In this document: in pieces, positions 51,296-60,200 of the stretch
How positions within the stretch are numbered: position 1 is the first letter of the stretch
How the letters are laid out: every line of letters starts with the position of its first letter
DNA from: Verrucomicrobiota bacterium
GTDB taxonomy: Bacteria; Verrucomicrobiota; Kiritimatiellia; CAIVKH01
Reading direction: 5' to 3'
Assembly: GCA_024233345.1 (NCBI GenBank)
Contig: JACKPT010000008.1
Location: forward strand, 62,001-126,000
Length of the DNA stretch: 64,000 nucleotides
Made by a program: the position numbers and the translations under genes
The notes under the pieces: generated by a model
The model's database searches: none
Told to the model about the DNA's origin: nothing
Seen by the model: the letters and a program-made list of their open reading frames with translations, nothing else

Positions 51296-53431
51296 ATGTT
51301 CTCCACTCGTTTCAAGGAAACACTGCAGGCGCAGTATGGGCCCCAGGCCACCCGGCGCTGGTTGTCCCGCATGTTCAATTACTGGCTCCAGCGAGCCAAG
51401 TTGTTTGACCCTTGGTATTCGATGGGGATCGCCATCGTCATCGGCTCCGGATGCGGGTTTGCCGCCGTGATCTTTCAATGGCTGATCCGGGCCTTCCACA
51501 AACTCTTCTGGGGCACCGAGCATATCAGTGTGGAATCGCTGAACCAGGTACCCTGGTGGATGCGCCTGCTGATTCCGGCGCTCGGTGGTTTGATGATGAG
51601 TCCGATCATCCGCTTCTTTGCCCCGGAGGCCAAGGGGCATGGCGTACCCGAGGTCATGGCGGCGGTCGCCCGCAAAGGCGGGGTGATCAAGTTCAAAGTG
51701 GGGATCGCCAAGGCCATTGCCTCCGCAATCACCATTGCTTCCGGTGGGTCGGCGGGCCGTGAAGGACCGATTATCCAGATTGGCGCGGCAATCGGTTCAA
51801 CCGTGGCGCGCTTTCTCCGGGTCAGTACCCGGCGGGTGCGGATTTTTGTCGGGTGCGGCGCCGCCGCCGGCATCGCCTCAACCTTCAATGCCCCGATTGC
51901 CGGGACCCTGTTCGCGGTCGAGGTGATTCTGGGTGAGTTCGGCCTGCTCCAGTTCAGCCCGATCGTCATGGCCGCGGTAACCGCCACCGTGATCAGCCGC
52001 AGCATGTGGGGTTCCGATCCGGTCTTTGAAGTACCCGCTTACCAACTCAATCACCCCTCTGAATTGATCTTGTACCTGGTTCTGGGGGTCCTGTGCGGTC
52101 TGGTCGCGGTGGCCTACATTCAAGCCGTCGGCTACAGTGAAAAAAAAGCGGACACCCTGAAAAAGATGCCCTATTGGAGCAAACCCATGCTGGGCGGGCT
52201 CGGGTTGGGCATTATCGCCGTCGGCTTCCCCCATGTCATGGGCGATGGCTATTCCACGGTTGACCTCGCCCTCAATGGCAATATGGCATTTCTGCTCCTC
52301 GCGGTGCTCCTGGTGTTAAAAATTGTCGCGACCAGCCTGACCCTGGGCTCCGGCGGATCCGGCGGCGTGTTTGCCCCGTCGTTGTTTATTGGGGCAATGA
52401 CCGGCGGACTGGTCGGCCACATCGCCCTGCTGATCTTCGGCAATACCGGAGACGTGGGTCTCGGGAGCTATGCCCTGGTCGGCATGGGCGGGCTGGTAGC
52501 CGGAGCGATGCATTCCCCGATCACCGCGATGATCATTCTCTTTGAGATGACCAATGATTACGAAATCATTCTCCCCCTCATGGTTGTCTGTATCACCGCC
52601 AACCTGGTGTCCTCACATCTCTGCCGGGAATCCATCTACACCATCAAGCTCGTACACAAGGGCATTGATGTATTCAAGGGTCGCTCACTCGACATCTTCC
52701 GAACCACCCCGATCGAACAATGCATGACCAAGGACTACCAGACGGTATCCACCAGCACCAGCGCGGGGGATGTGATTCAAACCCTGATGGACAGCCGGTT
52801 CAATCACCTCTATTTGACCGACCAGTCGAACGTGTATCATGGCGTCATCTCCCTGAATCAATTGCGAAATCTCGCTGGACGTCGGGATCAGCTCCAGCAT
52901 GGGTTTCTTGCCGTGGACCTGGCCGACGAAACCACCCCCCAGTGTTTTCGTGGCCAAAGCCTGAGCGATGCCATGCTCACATTCCAGCACGCCGCCTATG
53001 ATGAGTTACCGGTCTTGGACGGCAAGGAGTCCCGGATGATGATCGGGGTGATTCGCTACCGGGATATTGTTTCGATGTACAATGAAGAAATCATTCTACA
53101 GGACTCCGCCGACGGCATGCTCCGCCGCAGTCTGCACACCGATGTTCTGAACCGGGTCAAAATTGTCGAAGGGTTTTCACTCCTCGAATGGCCCCCACCC
53201 GCGGACTGCTGGCACAAAACCCTGGAGCAACTCCAACTGCCCGGCCGGTTTGGCGTCTATGTCATGTTGGTCAAGTCCCGCACCAGCGCCGAAGAAGGCG
53301 GACGCCGGATCCTCCCCTTGATTCCCGACCGCTCCTACCGGGTCGAACCGGAGGATACCCTGCTGGTCTGCGGAAAAGACGAAAAGCTTGACCGCCTGCC
53401 CAAGCGGGAAGCGCACCTTGCAGATACCTGA
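51296..53431 (+). CDS. ClC-family chloride channel/transporter with CBS and RCK-C domains
   Basis: The protein has about 711 residues from ATG 51296; GTG 51209 or ATG 51227 would lengthen it by 23-29 residues. About ten membrane segments carry the ClC anion-pathway motifs: ASGGSAGREGPIIQIGAAIG (the gating Glu region), SGGSGGVFAPSLFIGAM and AGAMHSPITAMIILFEM. A CBS pair (about 485-600, EQCMTKDYQTVSTSTSAGDV) is followed by a C-terminal TrkA-C/RCK-C-like domain (DRSYRVEPEDTLLVCGKDEK). CBS domains often bind adenine nucleotides. The gene stands alone between the repeat-rich intergenic region and an AT-rich promoter. Ion and direction are not deducible. Confidence 0.9.
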   Translation: MFSTRFKETLQAQYGPQATRRWLSRMFNYWLQRAKLFDPWYSMGIAIVIGSGCGFAAVIFQWLIRAFHKLFWGTEHISVESLNQVPWWMRLLIPALGGLMMSPIIRFFAPEAKGHGVPEVMAAVARKGGVIKFKVGIAKAIASAITIASGGSAGREGPIIQIGAAIGSTVARFLRVSTRRVRIFVGCGAAAGIASTFNAPIAGTLFAVEVILGEFGLLQFSPIVMAAVTATVISRSMWGSDPVFEVPAYQLNHPSELILYLVLGVLCGLVAVAYIQAVGYSEKKADTLKKMPYWSKPMLGGLGLGIIAVGFPHVMGDGYSTVDLALNGNMAFLLLAVLLVLKIVATSLTLGSGGSGGVFAPSLFIGAMTGGLVGHIALLIFGNTGDVGLGSYALVGMGGLVAGAMHSPITAMIILFEMTNDYEIILPLMVVCITANLVSSHLCRESIYTIKLVHKGIDVFKGRSLDIFRTTPIEQCMTKDYQTVSTSTSAGDVIQTLMDSRFNHLYLTDQSNVYHGVISLNQLRNLAGRRDQLQHGFLAVDLADETTPQCFRGQSLSDAMLTFQHAAYDELPVLDGKESRMMIGVIRYRDIVSMYNEEIILQDSADGMLRRSLHTDVLNRVKIVEGFSLLEWPPPADCWHKTLEQLQLPGRFGVYVMLVKSRTSAEEGGRRILPLIPDRSYRVEPEDTLLVCGKDEKLDRLPKREAHLADT

Positions 53432-53479
53432 CCCGGGCACCCCCGATCTGGCGCCTGCCAGCCCGATGTGTCATACCAA

Positions 53480-53521
53480 CAAACTAATTGTTTGACATAT
53501 AAATCAGATGGAGTATATACA
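53480..53521 (+). promoter_or_regulatory. sigma70-type promoter with overlapping palindrome
   Basis: TTGACA (53492-53497) is followed after 18 bases by TATACA (53516-53521), in an AT-rich patch that contrasts with the GC-rich surroundings. The palindrome CAAAC-TAATT-GTTTG (53480-53494) overlaps the start of the -35 box, a good place for a repressor or activator. The promoter drives the 98-residue gene that begins at 53533, giving a very short leader. Confidence 0.65.
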
Positions 53522-53532
53522 TATCAAACAGG

Positions 53533-53829
53533 ATGAATAAGCAAGGAGCCAAGTCGGCAGGGTGCACTTCGCTCAAGTCCCTAATCGAGGATTTGTTCGA
53601 CGACCTTGCCAAACGGATTACGGATCAGCGCAGGGCGGTGTTGCGCAGCCTGGATGAGGACATTTCCACCCAGGCTGTCTCCAACTCGCTGAATCGGGAA
53701 GCAAAATTGACCCTGGCTCTACGAGAAGCCATTGATGTCTTGGAGGAAACCAAACAGGCCTTCAAGTCAAAGAAACTGGCCCGGCTGCGAAGCAGACTGG
53801 AAGACGTTTTGAGCGGGTTGGACAAGTAG
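53533..53829 (+). CDS. hypothetical 98-residue helical protein preceding the heme operon
   Basis: I do not recognise this protein. It is charged and almost entirely helix-forming (SLKSLIEDLFDDLAKRITDQ, LTLALREAIDVLEETKQAFK), with no signal peptide, membrane segment, Cys or clear helix-turn-helix. It has the only canonical-looking promoter I see in the window, a palindrome over the -35 box, and a strong terminator 38 bases after its stop. The hmu genes begin beyond that terminator. A role in controlling them is possible from position alone. A chance AT-rich gene of foreign origin is the alternative. Confidence 0.65.
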   Translation: MNKQGAKSAGCTSLKSLIEDLFDDLAKRITDQRRAVLRSLDEDISTQAVSNSLNREAKLTLALREAIDVLEETKQAFKSKKLARLRSRLEDVLSGLDK

Positions 53830-53866
53830 GGACGACTAGCGGGTCGGCGAAAGGCCGAAAAGTTGA

Positions 53867-53916
53867 GGCGTAACAGGCGGCGAATGAATCCATTCGCTAC
53901 TGGTTACGCCTTTTTT
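53867..53916 (+). terminator. rho-independent terminator or attenuator upstream of hmuT
   Basis: The outer stem GGCGTAAC (53867-53874) pairs with GTTACGCC (53903-53910), followed by six T residues. Inside it GCGAATG pairs with CATTCGC, giving a stacked second stem. It ends the 98-residue gene, or regulates read-through into hmuT, whose AGGAGG ribosome site begins eight bases after the T-tract. Confidence 0.8.
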
Positions 53917-53935
53917 GTGTTTTAGGAGGATTACG

Positions 53936-54757
53936 ATGCATCATGTACGATGGATAGGTCTCATGGGTTGGTTGGCGGTTGAAGCCACGCTGGCCGGACC
54001 CCGGGTCATCACGCTCGGGGGCGCAATCACGGAAACCGTGTGGGCACTGGGAGAGGGTCATCGCGTAATCGCGGTGGACGATTCGAGCGGGTATCCCGCG
54101 GAAACTGCCGCCCTGCCGAAGGTCGGCTACTACCGCATGGTGTCGGCCGAGGGTGTACTGAGCCTCAACCCGGATCTTGTTCTCGCCTCCGACCAGGCCG
54201 GGCCGCCCCCCGCCTTGGCGCAAATGGACGCGGCAGGCGTTCCGGTGATCACCGTCCCCGGAGGCCACGGCGTGGCGGCCTGCACCGCCCGCATCCGCGC
54301 GGTCGGCAAAGCCCTCGACCGAAGCGAGGCGGCGGAGGATCTGGCCGCCTCGATCGAAGCCTCCCTCGCCGCCCTCCCTCCTCCCGGCGATCACCCGCCT
54401 CGGGTCCTGTTTGTATTCGCCCGGGGCGCAGGCACCCTGAACGTCTCCGGGACCGGAACCGCCGCCGATGAGATCATCCGTCTCGCCGGCGGCATCAACG
54501 CCGTCGATGCCTACGAAGGCTATCGTCCCCTGACCTCCGAATCCGCCCTCGCCGCCCAGCCCGAATTCATCCTCACCACAACCTCCGGCCTGCAAAGCCT
54601 CGGCGGCGCGGATGCCCTCCTCGCCACCCCCGGCCTTGCCAACACCCCTGCGGGCCAGGCCGGCCAAGTGGCGGAGATGGATGACCTTCTCCTGCTCGGG
54701 TTCGGACCGCGGTTGCCCGAAGCGGTCGCAAAGCTCCGGGAGATTCTGAACCCATGA
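53936..54757 (+). CDS. hmuT: heme ABC transporter substrate-binding protein
   Basis: This 273-residue periplasmic binding protein of the HmuT/BtuF fold has an N-terminal signal segment (WIGLMGWLAVEATLAG). It begins the mature part with RVITLGGAITETVWALGEGH and has the HmuT-type VGYYRMVSAEGVLSLNPDLV, LASDQAGPPPALAQMDAAGV and ARGAGTLNVSGTGTAADEII. In HmuT a Tyr/His pair binds heme; the YYR segment is a candidate ligand region. Ribosome site TAGGAGG lies before ATG 53936. Its stop overlaps hmuU by four bases. The heme rather than cobalamin assignment is supported by hmuS in the same operon. Confidence 0.88.
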   Translation: MHHVRWIGLMGWLAVEATLAGPRVITLGGAITETVWALGEGHRVIAVDDSSGYPAETAALPKVGYYRMVSAEGVLSLNPDLVLASDQAGPPPALAQMDAAGVPVITVPGGHGVAACTARIRAVGKALDRSEAAEDLAASIEASLAALPPPGDHPPRVLFVFARGAGTLNVSGTGTAADEIIRLAGGINAVDAYEGYRPLTSESALAAQPEFILTTTSGLQSLGGADALLATPGLANTPAGQAGQVAEMDDLLLLGFGPRLPEAVAKLREILNP

Positions 54758-55860
54758 CAGCCAACCCGGCATGGGCCGCGGAGAGCGCCGCCGCGATTCC
54801 ACGCGAGGCCACTCGCCACGCCGAACCGGCGCGGTGGTTGATCCCAGCGTTGGCTGCGGGGGTGGTGCTGGTCTCAATCCTCGGGCTCGGGCTTGGCGCA
54901 GTGGCAATCGCCCCGGGCCAGGTGGCCGCCATTCTCGCCGCCCCGTTCGGTCTCGACCTCCCCTGGAGCTACAGCCGCCTCGAGTCCTCCGTCCTCCTCA
55001 ACATCCGACTGCCCCGGGTTCTGCTCGGGGCGCTGACCGGAGCCGGTCTTTCTCTCGGCGGGGCGTGGATGCAGGCGCTGTTCCGCAATCCCCTCGCCGA
55101 CCCCGGGCTGATCGGCGTATCCAGCGGCGCCGCTGCGGCGGCTGCGGCATTCACCGTCCTCGGAGGCGCCCTGCCGGCCGGCGCCGTTCTGTTCGCAACC
55201 TGGGGCCTGCCTGCGGCGGCGGTCATCGGGGGATGGCTGATGGCCCTGCTCGTGGTCCGCCTCGCATCGACCGGCGGCCGCGTCCGGGTCGATCACATGC
55301 TGCTCGCCGGCATCGCCATCAACACCCTCGCGGGAGCGGTCATCGGCCTGCTGATGCTGATCGCCAACGACGCCCAGCTCCGCGAAGTCGCGTTCTGGAG
55401 CTTCGGCAGCCTCGGGCGGGCCGACGAACCCATCCTGCTCGCGGTCGGTCTCACCGCCGTCCCCCTGATCCTGGCCGGCCTTCTCTGTGCCCCCTGGCTC
55501 AACGCCCTTCTGCTCGGCGAAAACGAGGCGGCCCTGCTCGGGGTACCGGTGGAACGGCTCAAGCATCTAGCTATCGCCTTTACCTGTCTTGCCGTCGGAA
55601 GCTCGGTGGCATTCACCGGCCTAATCGGGTTTGTCGGCCTGGTCGCCCCTCACATGGTGCGCCTGCTCATCGGGTCCGACCACCGCCGCCTGCTGCCCGC
55701 CGCCGCCCTGATGGGGGCGATCCTCCTGCCGCTGGCCGATGTCCTGTCCCGCACCGTGGCCGCCCCGGTCGAACTCCCGATCGGCCTCGTCACCGCCCTG
55801 CTTGGCGCACCCTTTTTCCTCGGCCTGCTCCTGCGCGAACAACGGAGGCAACCGTCATGA
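54754..55860 (+). CDS. hmuU: heme ABC transporter permease (FecCD family)
   Basis: The protein has 368 residues with about nine to ten membrane segments and the FecCD/BtuC signatures NIRLPRVLLGALTGAGLSLG, QALFRNPLADPGLIGVSSGA and GLIGFVGLVAPHMVRLLIGS, then DVLSRTVAAPVELPIGLVTA. It forms the dimeric channel through which heme passes from HmuT into the cytoplasm. The first 35 residues before the first helix are Ala/Glu-rich and a little longer than usual. It overlaps hmuT and hmuV by four bases each. Confidence 0.92.
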   Translation: MTANPAWAAESAAAIPREATRHAEPARWLIPALAAGVVLVSILGLGLGAVAIAPGQVAAILAAPFGLDLPWSYSRLESSVLLNIRLPRVLLGALTGAGLSLGGAWMQALFRNPLADPGLIGVSSGAAAAAAAFTVLGGALPAGAVLFATWGLPAAAVIGGWLMALLVVRLASTGGRVRVDHMLLAGIAINTLAGAVIGLLMLIANDAQLREVAFWSFGSLGRADEPILLAVGLTAVPLILAGLLCAPWLNALLLGENEAALLGVPVERLKHLAIAFTCLAVGSSVAFTGLIGFVGLVAPHMVRLLIGSDHRRLLPAAALMGAILLPLADVLSRTVAAPVELPIGLVTALLGAPFFLGLLLREQRRQPS

Positions 55861-56672
55861 TCTCCCTCGACCAGGTCACCTGCCGGCGTGGCGGACGCGC
55901 GGTGGTGCGCGAGGCGACCACCCTGTTCGCCCGCAGCGAAGTCACCGCGGTTCTCGGCGCCAACGGCGCGGGCAAGTCCAGCCTGCTCCGGCTCGCCTCC
56001 GGTGAATGGACGCCGCACACCGGCCATGTCCGGTGGGACGTCACCCCACTCGCCCGTCTCGAGCGCAGCGAGCTCGCCCGCAGGCGTGCGGTCGTCTCCC
56101 AGGTTCTTCCCGCCGCATTCCCCTGCCGGGTGCTCGATCTCGTTCTGCTCGGACGCCTCCCCCACCGAACAACTTCCCGCCGCACCGATACCGAGACCTC
56201 CCTCCGCGCCCTCGACGAAGTAGGACTTGCCGGATTGGCCGCCCGGTCAGTCGAAACCCTGTCCGGCGGGGAACATGCGCGGGTCCATCTCGCCCGCGCC
56301 CTCGCCCAGCTCAGCGAAGCGCGGACCGCCGGCGACGGCGCGCTGCTGCTCGACGAACCCACGGCAAGCCTCGATCCCGCCCACCAGCACCGCATCCTCG
56401 AACTGGCTCGCGCCATCGCCGGCGACGGCCTTGCAGTGATTGTGGTGCTGCATGATGTGAACCTCGCCGCCGCCTATGCCGATCGTGTGATCCTGATGCG
56501 CGAAGGAGGCATCGCAGCGGTGGGAACTGTTCGCGACGCCCTCACCCCCGCCGCCCTGCGTGAGGTGTACAGTCTGGACTTTACCCCTGTACCAACCCCG
56601 TCGGGCACCCTGTTCTTTGTCCCCACGGGACACTGCCACGAACCCATGATTCAACAAGGAGGAACACCATGA
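55857..56672 (+). CDS. hmuV: heme ABC transporter ATP-binding protein
   Basis: This 271-residue ABC ATPase powers HmuU. It has Walker A LGANGAGKSSLLR, the Q-loop region VVSQVLPAAFPCRVLDLVLL, signature ETLSGGEHARVHLARALAQL, Walker B LLLDEPTASLDPAHQ and the switch His in VIVVLHDVNLAAAYADR. ATG 55857 overlaps the hmuU stop. The same frame stays open for 360 codons upstream, but that part is only the shadow of hmuU. The stop overlaps hmuS. Confidence 0.94.
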   Translation: MISLDQVTCRRGGRAVVREATTLFARSEVTAVLGANGAGKSSLLRLASGEWTPHTGHVRWDVTPLARLERSELARRRAVVSQVLPAAFPCRVLDLVLLGRLPHRTTSRRTDTETSLRALDEVGLAGLAARSVETLSGGEHARVHLARALAQLSEARTAGDGALLLDEPTASLDPAHQHRILELARAIAGDGLAVIVVLHDVNLAAAYADRVILMREGGIAAVGTVRDALTPAALREVYSLDFTPVPTPSGTLFFVPTGHCHEPMIQQGGTP

Positions 56673-57727
56673 CAACAACCGCCGCCACGCTGCGCGAACA
56701 ACTCGAAACCCTGCAACGCGCCCACAAGGGCGCACACATGAGCGATCTTGCCCGCTCGCTGAACCTGACCGAAGGCCAACTCATCGCCACCGGCTGCGAC
56801 ACCGGCGAAGCCGTCCGCCTCGATCCGCGCTGGCAGGACTTCCTGCCCCGCCTTCCCGAACTGGGCAAGGTCATGGTCCTCACCCGCAACCACGCCATGG
56901 TCCACGAAAAAGAGGGGGCATTCGGAGGTGTCGGCCTGTTCGGAAGCATGGCCCAGGTCGTCAACCACGATGTCGACCTGCGGATTTTCCTGCGTCACTG
57001 GCGGCATGCCTTTGCTGTCCAGCAGCCCAGCCACGGACGGACCCTCCCCAGCCTCCAGATCTTCGATGCCGCCGGACACCCGGTGCACAAGATCTTCCTC
57101 CGCGCCCACAGCGACCATGAGGCCTACAAGACCCTCGTCAACGACTTTACCTTGACCGGAGAGGCCCCAGCCTTCGCCGCCCCGGAGCCCGCGGCGCCGC
57201 GCACTGCCCCTGGCGAAGTGGACCGCGAGGCGCTCCGCGCCCGCTGGCTCGATCTTCAGGACACCCACGACTTCTTTCCGATGATTAAGGACTTCGGCCT
57301 GACCCGGCGCGACGCCAACGCTGCCGCCGGACCCGACCTCGCCGAAACTCTATCTCCGGACGCCCTCGAGGCATTGCTGGACACCGCGTCGAAGATCGGC
57401 GTGCCGATCATGATTTTCGTCGGCAACCCCGGATGCATCCAAATCCATACCGGCCCGGTTCACCGTGTCGAACGCATGGGACCGTGGCTCAACGTACTCG
57501 ACCCCGGGTTCAACCTCCACGCCCGCACCGATCTCGTCGGCGAAGTCTGGCGTGTCCGCAAGCCGACCCGCGACGGCATCGTCACCTCGATCGAATTGTT
57601 TGACACCAAAGGCCGCGAACTCGCCCAGTTGTTTGGCGAACGCAAACCCGGCAAGCCGGAACTTCCGGAATGGCGGGCCATGGCCGAATCCCTGCCCACC
57701 CTCAACCCGGAAGGAGTTGTCTTGTGA
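56669..57727 (+). CDS. hmuS: hemin-degrading/heme-trafficking factor HmuS/HemS
   Basis: This 352-residue cytoplasmic protein is made of two related HemS halves, about 10-165 and 185-350. The first holds LPELGKVMVLTRNHAMVHEK; the second holds VGNPGCIQIHTGPVHRVERM and LNVLDPGFNLHARTDLVGEV with VWRVRKPT. HemS-type proteins bind imported heme and pass it on or break it down to free iron, some by an anaerobic reductive route in related ChuW/HmuS enzymes. AGGAGG lies before ATG 56669. Its stop overlaps the GTG start of the next gene. Confidence 0.93.
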   Translation: MTTTAATLREQLETLQRAHKGAHMSDLARSLNLTEGQLIATGCDTGEAVRLDPRWQDFLPRLPELGKVMVLTRNHAMVHEKEGAFGGVGLFGSMAQVVNHDVDLRIFLRHWRHAFAVQQPSHGRTLPSLQIFDAAGHPVHKIFLRAHSDHEAYKTLVNDFTLTGEAPAFAAPEPAAPRTAPGEVDREALRARWLDLQDTHDFFPMIKDFGLTRRDANAAAGPDLAETLSPDALEALLDTASKIGVPIMIFVGNPGCIQIHTGPVHRVERMGPWLNVLDPGFNLHARTDLVGEVWRVRKPTRDGIVTSIELFDTKGRELAQLFGERKPGKPELPEWRAMAESLPTLNPEGVVL

Positions 57728-59349
57728 TCTCCCGTATCCTCACCTTGATTGCTGCGGGGTTCGCCCTCGCGCCCGCCGCCCTGGCGGTGTCCTCGTTCAC
57801 CGAAACCTTTACTGCCGACAGCGCCGCCTGGCGGGCAAGCGACGGGGCGACCACCCTTTCGTGGGTTGCCTCCGGCGGCCCTGGAGGTACCAACGATGCC
57901 CACGCCCGCGCCGGCGCGGTCAGCTTTGCCGCCGCCACCAACACCCAGCTCCAGATTGTCGCCCGCGCCCATGGCGGGTATGACAGCAGCGGCGATGCCT
58001 TTGTCGGCGACTGGCTGTCCGCCACCGCTGCGGTGTTCTCCATCGACCTCCGCCACGACTTCGGTGCGCCTGCCGCCTTCGGCATCCGGTTCGCCTCCTC
58101 CACCAATTTCCCCGGCGGGGTGGCGGTCGCCCCCCAGACCGTGCTTTCCGGCGAATGGGTCACCCTCGTGATCCCGATCGACCCCGAGAATCCCGGCTTC
58201 ACCTCGTTCGAGGGCAGTTCCTTCGCCGCCCTGTTCGCAAACATCGGCAACCTCCAGGTGCTGACCTATGTCCCCGAAGGTCTTGGCGGCAATCCTGGCC
58301 CATTCGCGGTCGATCTCGACAACGCCTCTCTGGTGCTGGCTGGATCCTCGGTTCCCGAAGGCCTCACCCAGACCGTCCCCGCCTATGACCGGTGGATGTA
58401 TCCGTTCAACGCCAACTCCCCCCTTGGCTCACGGCCCACCGCCTCCACCTTCGGGGCCTTCGCCGATGGCTTCGACCAACGCGACGCCCAGGCTTATTTC
58501 GGGTTTATCCTCTCCAACGCCATCCCCGCCGGACTCGGCCCCGAAAGCTACGAGATCGTGTCCTGTGTTTTTTCCGCCACCATGAGCGACGGATCCATCG
58601 TGTACGATCCCACCCCCGATGCCTGGCAAACCTACCTCGACCCCACCCAGGCCCTGTATGTCGCGGATGCTGACACCGGGCGCGCGGTCGAACTATTCGC
58701 GGCGGGATTTCGCGGCGGATACGACGCCGCGAGCTTCGGCGAGGATGCGCCGTTCGCGTCGACCGGCGGCGCCGACTATGTCGAGATTCGAAATGTATAC
58801 CCGCTCGGGACCCGCGACGGCGTCCCGGTCGATGTCTCGAACAACAGCGACCCTGACGGTTCCGGAACCAACGGGTTTGATCCCGGCATGCTCGCAGCCG
58901 GCCTCACCCTGTTGACCTCCGGCGACACCGTGCCCGTACCCACTACCTTTACCTTCACACTCGACCCCGACGATGCCTTCACCGCAGACTACCTCCGCGA
59001 TGCCCTCGACCAGGGCATCCTCGGCCTGGTGCTGACCTCGCTGCATCAGGCGTCGTTCGGCGGTCCGGTGAGTTACCCGGTGTGGGACCAGAAGGAAAGC
59101 GTGGTCGGCGAATCCGCGACCCTCACCCTCGCCTACCGGATCCTCCCCGGACTTTCCATCGCCCACACCGGGGATGTCCGCACCGTGACCTGGACCCGCA
59201 CCGGAGGGGCCTGGCGGATCGAGGGAACCGGCAATCCGGTCAGCGGCGAGTGGGCGCCCCTCACCGCCATCCTCACCGGAAACGAAACCAGGAGCGTCCA
59301 ACTCGACGAGGAACATGACGTATGGTTGCTGCGCCTGAACCAACGGTAA
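57724..59349 (+). CDS. novel exported protein translationally coupled to the heme operon
   Basis: The protein has 541 residues and a clear signal peptide (ILTLIAAGFALAPAALAVSS). The first 200 residues resemble a laminin-B/carbohydrate-binding-type beta sandwich (FTADSAAWRASDGATTLSWV, SATAAVFSIDLRHDFGAPAA). The middle 260 residues hold PAYDRWMYPFNANSPLGSRP and SYEIVSCVFSATMSDGSIVY, which I do not recognise. The C-terminal 70 residues look like the small beta domain that ends many PVC exported proteins (TVTWTRTGGAWRIEGTGNPV). GTG 57724 overlaps the hmuS stop and has AAGGAG seven bases upstream, so operon membership is strong. A surface heme-binding role is inferred from context only. Confidence 0.8.
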   Translation: MISRILTLIAAGFALAPAALAVSSFTETFTADSAAWRASDGATTLSWVASGGPGGTNDAHARAGAVSFAAATNTQLQIVARAHGGYDSSGDAFVGDWLSATAAVFSIDLRHDFGAPAAFGIRFASSTNFPGGVAVAPQTVLSGEWVTLVIPIDPENPGFTSFEGSSFAALFANIGNLQVLTYVPEGLGGNPGPFAVDLDNASLVLAGSSVPEGLTQTVPAYDRWMYPFNANSPLGSRPTASTFGAFADGFDQRDAQAYFGFILSNAIPAGLGPESYEIVSCVFSATMSDGSIVYDPTPDAWQTYLDPTQALYVADADTGRAVELFAAGFRGGYDAASFGEDAPFASTGGADYVEIRNVYPLGTRDGVPVDVSNNSDPDGSGTNGFDPGMLAAGLTLLTSGDTVPVPTTFTFTLDPDDAFTADYLRDALDQGILGLVLTSLHQASFGGPVSYPVWDQKESVVGESATLTLAYRILPGLSIAHTGDVRTVTWTRTGGAWRIEGTGNPVSGEWAPLTAILTGNETRSVQLDEEHDVWLLRLNQR

Positions 59350-60179
59350 ACTGGCGACGCCAAGCGAGATCGGCGTTTACGCTGATCGAGCTGTTGGTGG
59401 TCATCGCGATCATCGCCATTCTCGCCGCCCTGCTGTTCCCCGCCGTCGCGGGAGGACTCCAGGCCGCAGCGAGGACGCGGGAGGCAGCGGCCGGCCGCAC
59501 CCTGATGCAGGGAATGTTCAACTACGCCCATGAAAACCGGGGCGAACTCCTGAAGGGCTACGACACCCACCCACAGCCGGGACTGGCCGCAACGGCGGTC
59601 GGATATCCGGCCAACGCCCGCTACCCATGGCGGCTGATGCCCCACATCGGGTCCGACGACTCGAGGGTCATGTGGGCCAACCCCGCCGGGGGCATTGAAC
59701 GGATTGTCGAGGCGTCCTCGGAACCATACGCGGTCAGTGTCTCGCCGTCGTTCGGCATGAACATCTTCTATGTCGGGGGCGACGACTCCGGCAACAGCGG
59801 CCAAGGAATCAAACCAACCGCCCGCAACGTGGCCCGGTTCGGAAACTTCTGCGTGACCCGGCTATCCCACGCGCACCAACCGTCGCGATTGATCGTGTTC
59901 GCCACCGCCCGCATGACCGGTTCGCAAGACCAAACCGTGCCCGGATACTTCATGATCCAGGCGCCCAAGGTGGTTGGTGACCTGTGGAGCGCTGAATCCT
60001 TCAACGAAGCGGCCAACCCCGCCGATCACGGCCATGTGGATTTCCGGCACGGCGGCAAGGCCCTTATCGCCCACCTCGACGGGCACATCGAACTGCTCGA
60101 TGAAGATGCGCTTCGCGACATGCGCCGGTGGTCCAACCTCGCGGCCATTGCCGACGACCCCGACCATCGGCTCCAGTGA
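59322..60179 (+). CDS. prepilin-type (pseudopilin-like) protein with H-X9-DG motif
   Basis: The protein has 285 residues. After a basic leader comes the type IV prepilin cleavage region FTLIELLVVIAIIAILAALL, with Glu at +5 and Ala instead of Gly at -1. The C-terminal half ends with FRHGGKALIAHLDGHIELL, an exact H-X9-DG motif known from the large families of prepilin-like proteins in planctomycetes, Lentisphaerae and Verrucomicrobia. It overlaps the preceding exported-protein gene by 28 bases, with GAGGA before ATG 59322, so it is the last gene of the heme operon. It may help display or secrete that protein; the function is unproven. Confidence 0.88.
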   Translation: MVAAPEPTVNWRRQARSAFTLIELLVVIAIIAILAALLFPAVAGGLQAAARTREAAAGRTLMQGMFNYAHENRGELLKGYDTHPQPGLAATAVGYPANARYPWRLMPHIGSDDSRVMWANPAGGIERIVEASSEPYAVSVSPSFGMNIFYVGGDDSGNSGQGIKPTARNVARFGNFCVTRLSHAHQPSRLIVFATARMTGSQDQTVPGYFMIQAPKVVGDLWSAESFNEAANPADHGHVDFRHGGKALIAHLDGHIELLDEDALRDMRRWSNLAAIADDPDHRLQ

Positions 60180-60200
60180 GATGCCCCGGGATCTGCGCCG

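Noticed and set aside
53830..53935. Cobalamin riboswitch upstream of the BtuF-like gene
   Set aside because: The conserved B12-box sequence is absent and the structure is a simple stacked hairpin with a T-tract; hmuS in the operon indicates heme rather than cobalamin.
54771..55856. Long open frame before hmuV on the same strand
   Set aside because: It is continuous with hmuV but Arg/Pro-rich and out of frame with the convincing permease hmuU; it is the GC-rich shadow of that gene.
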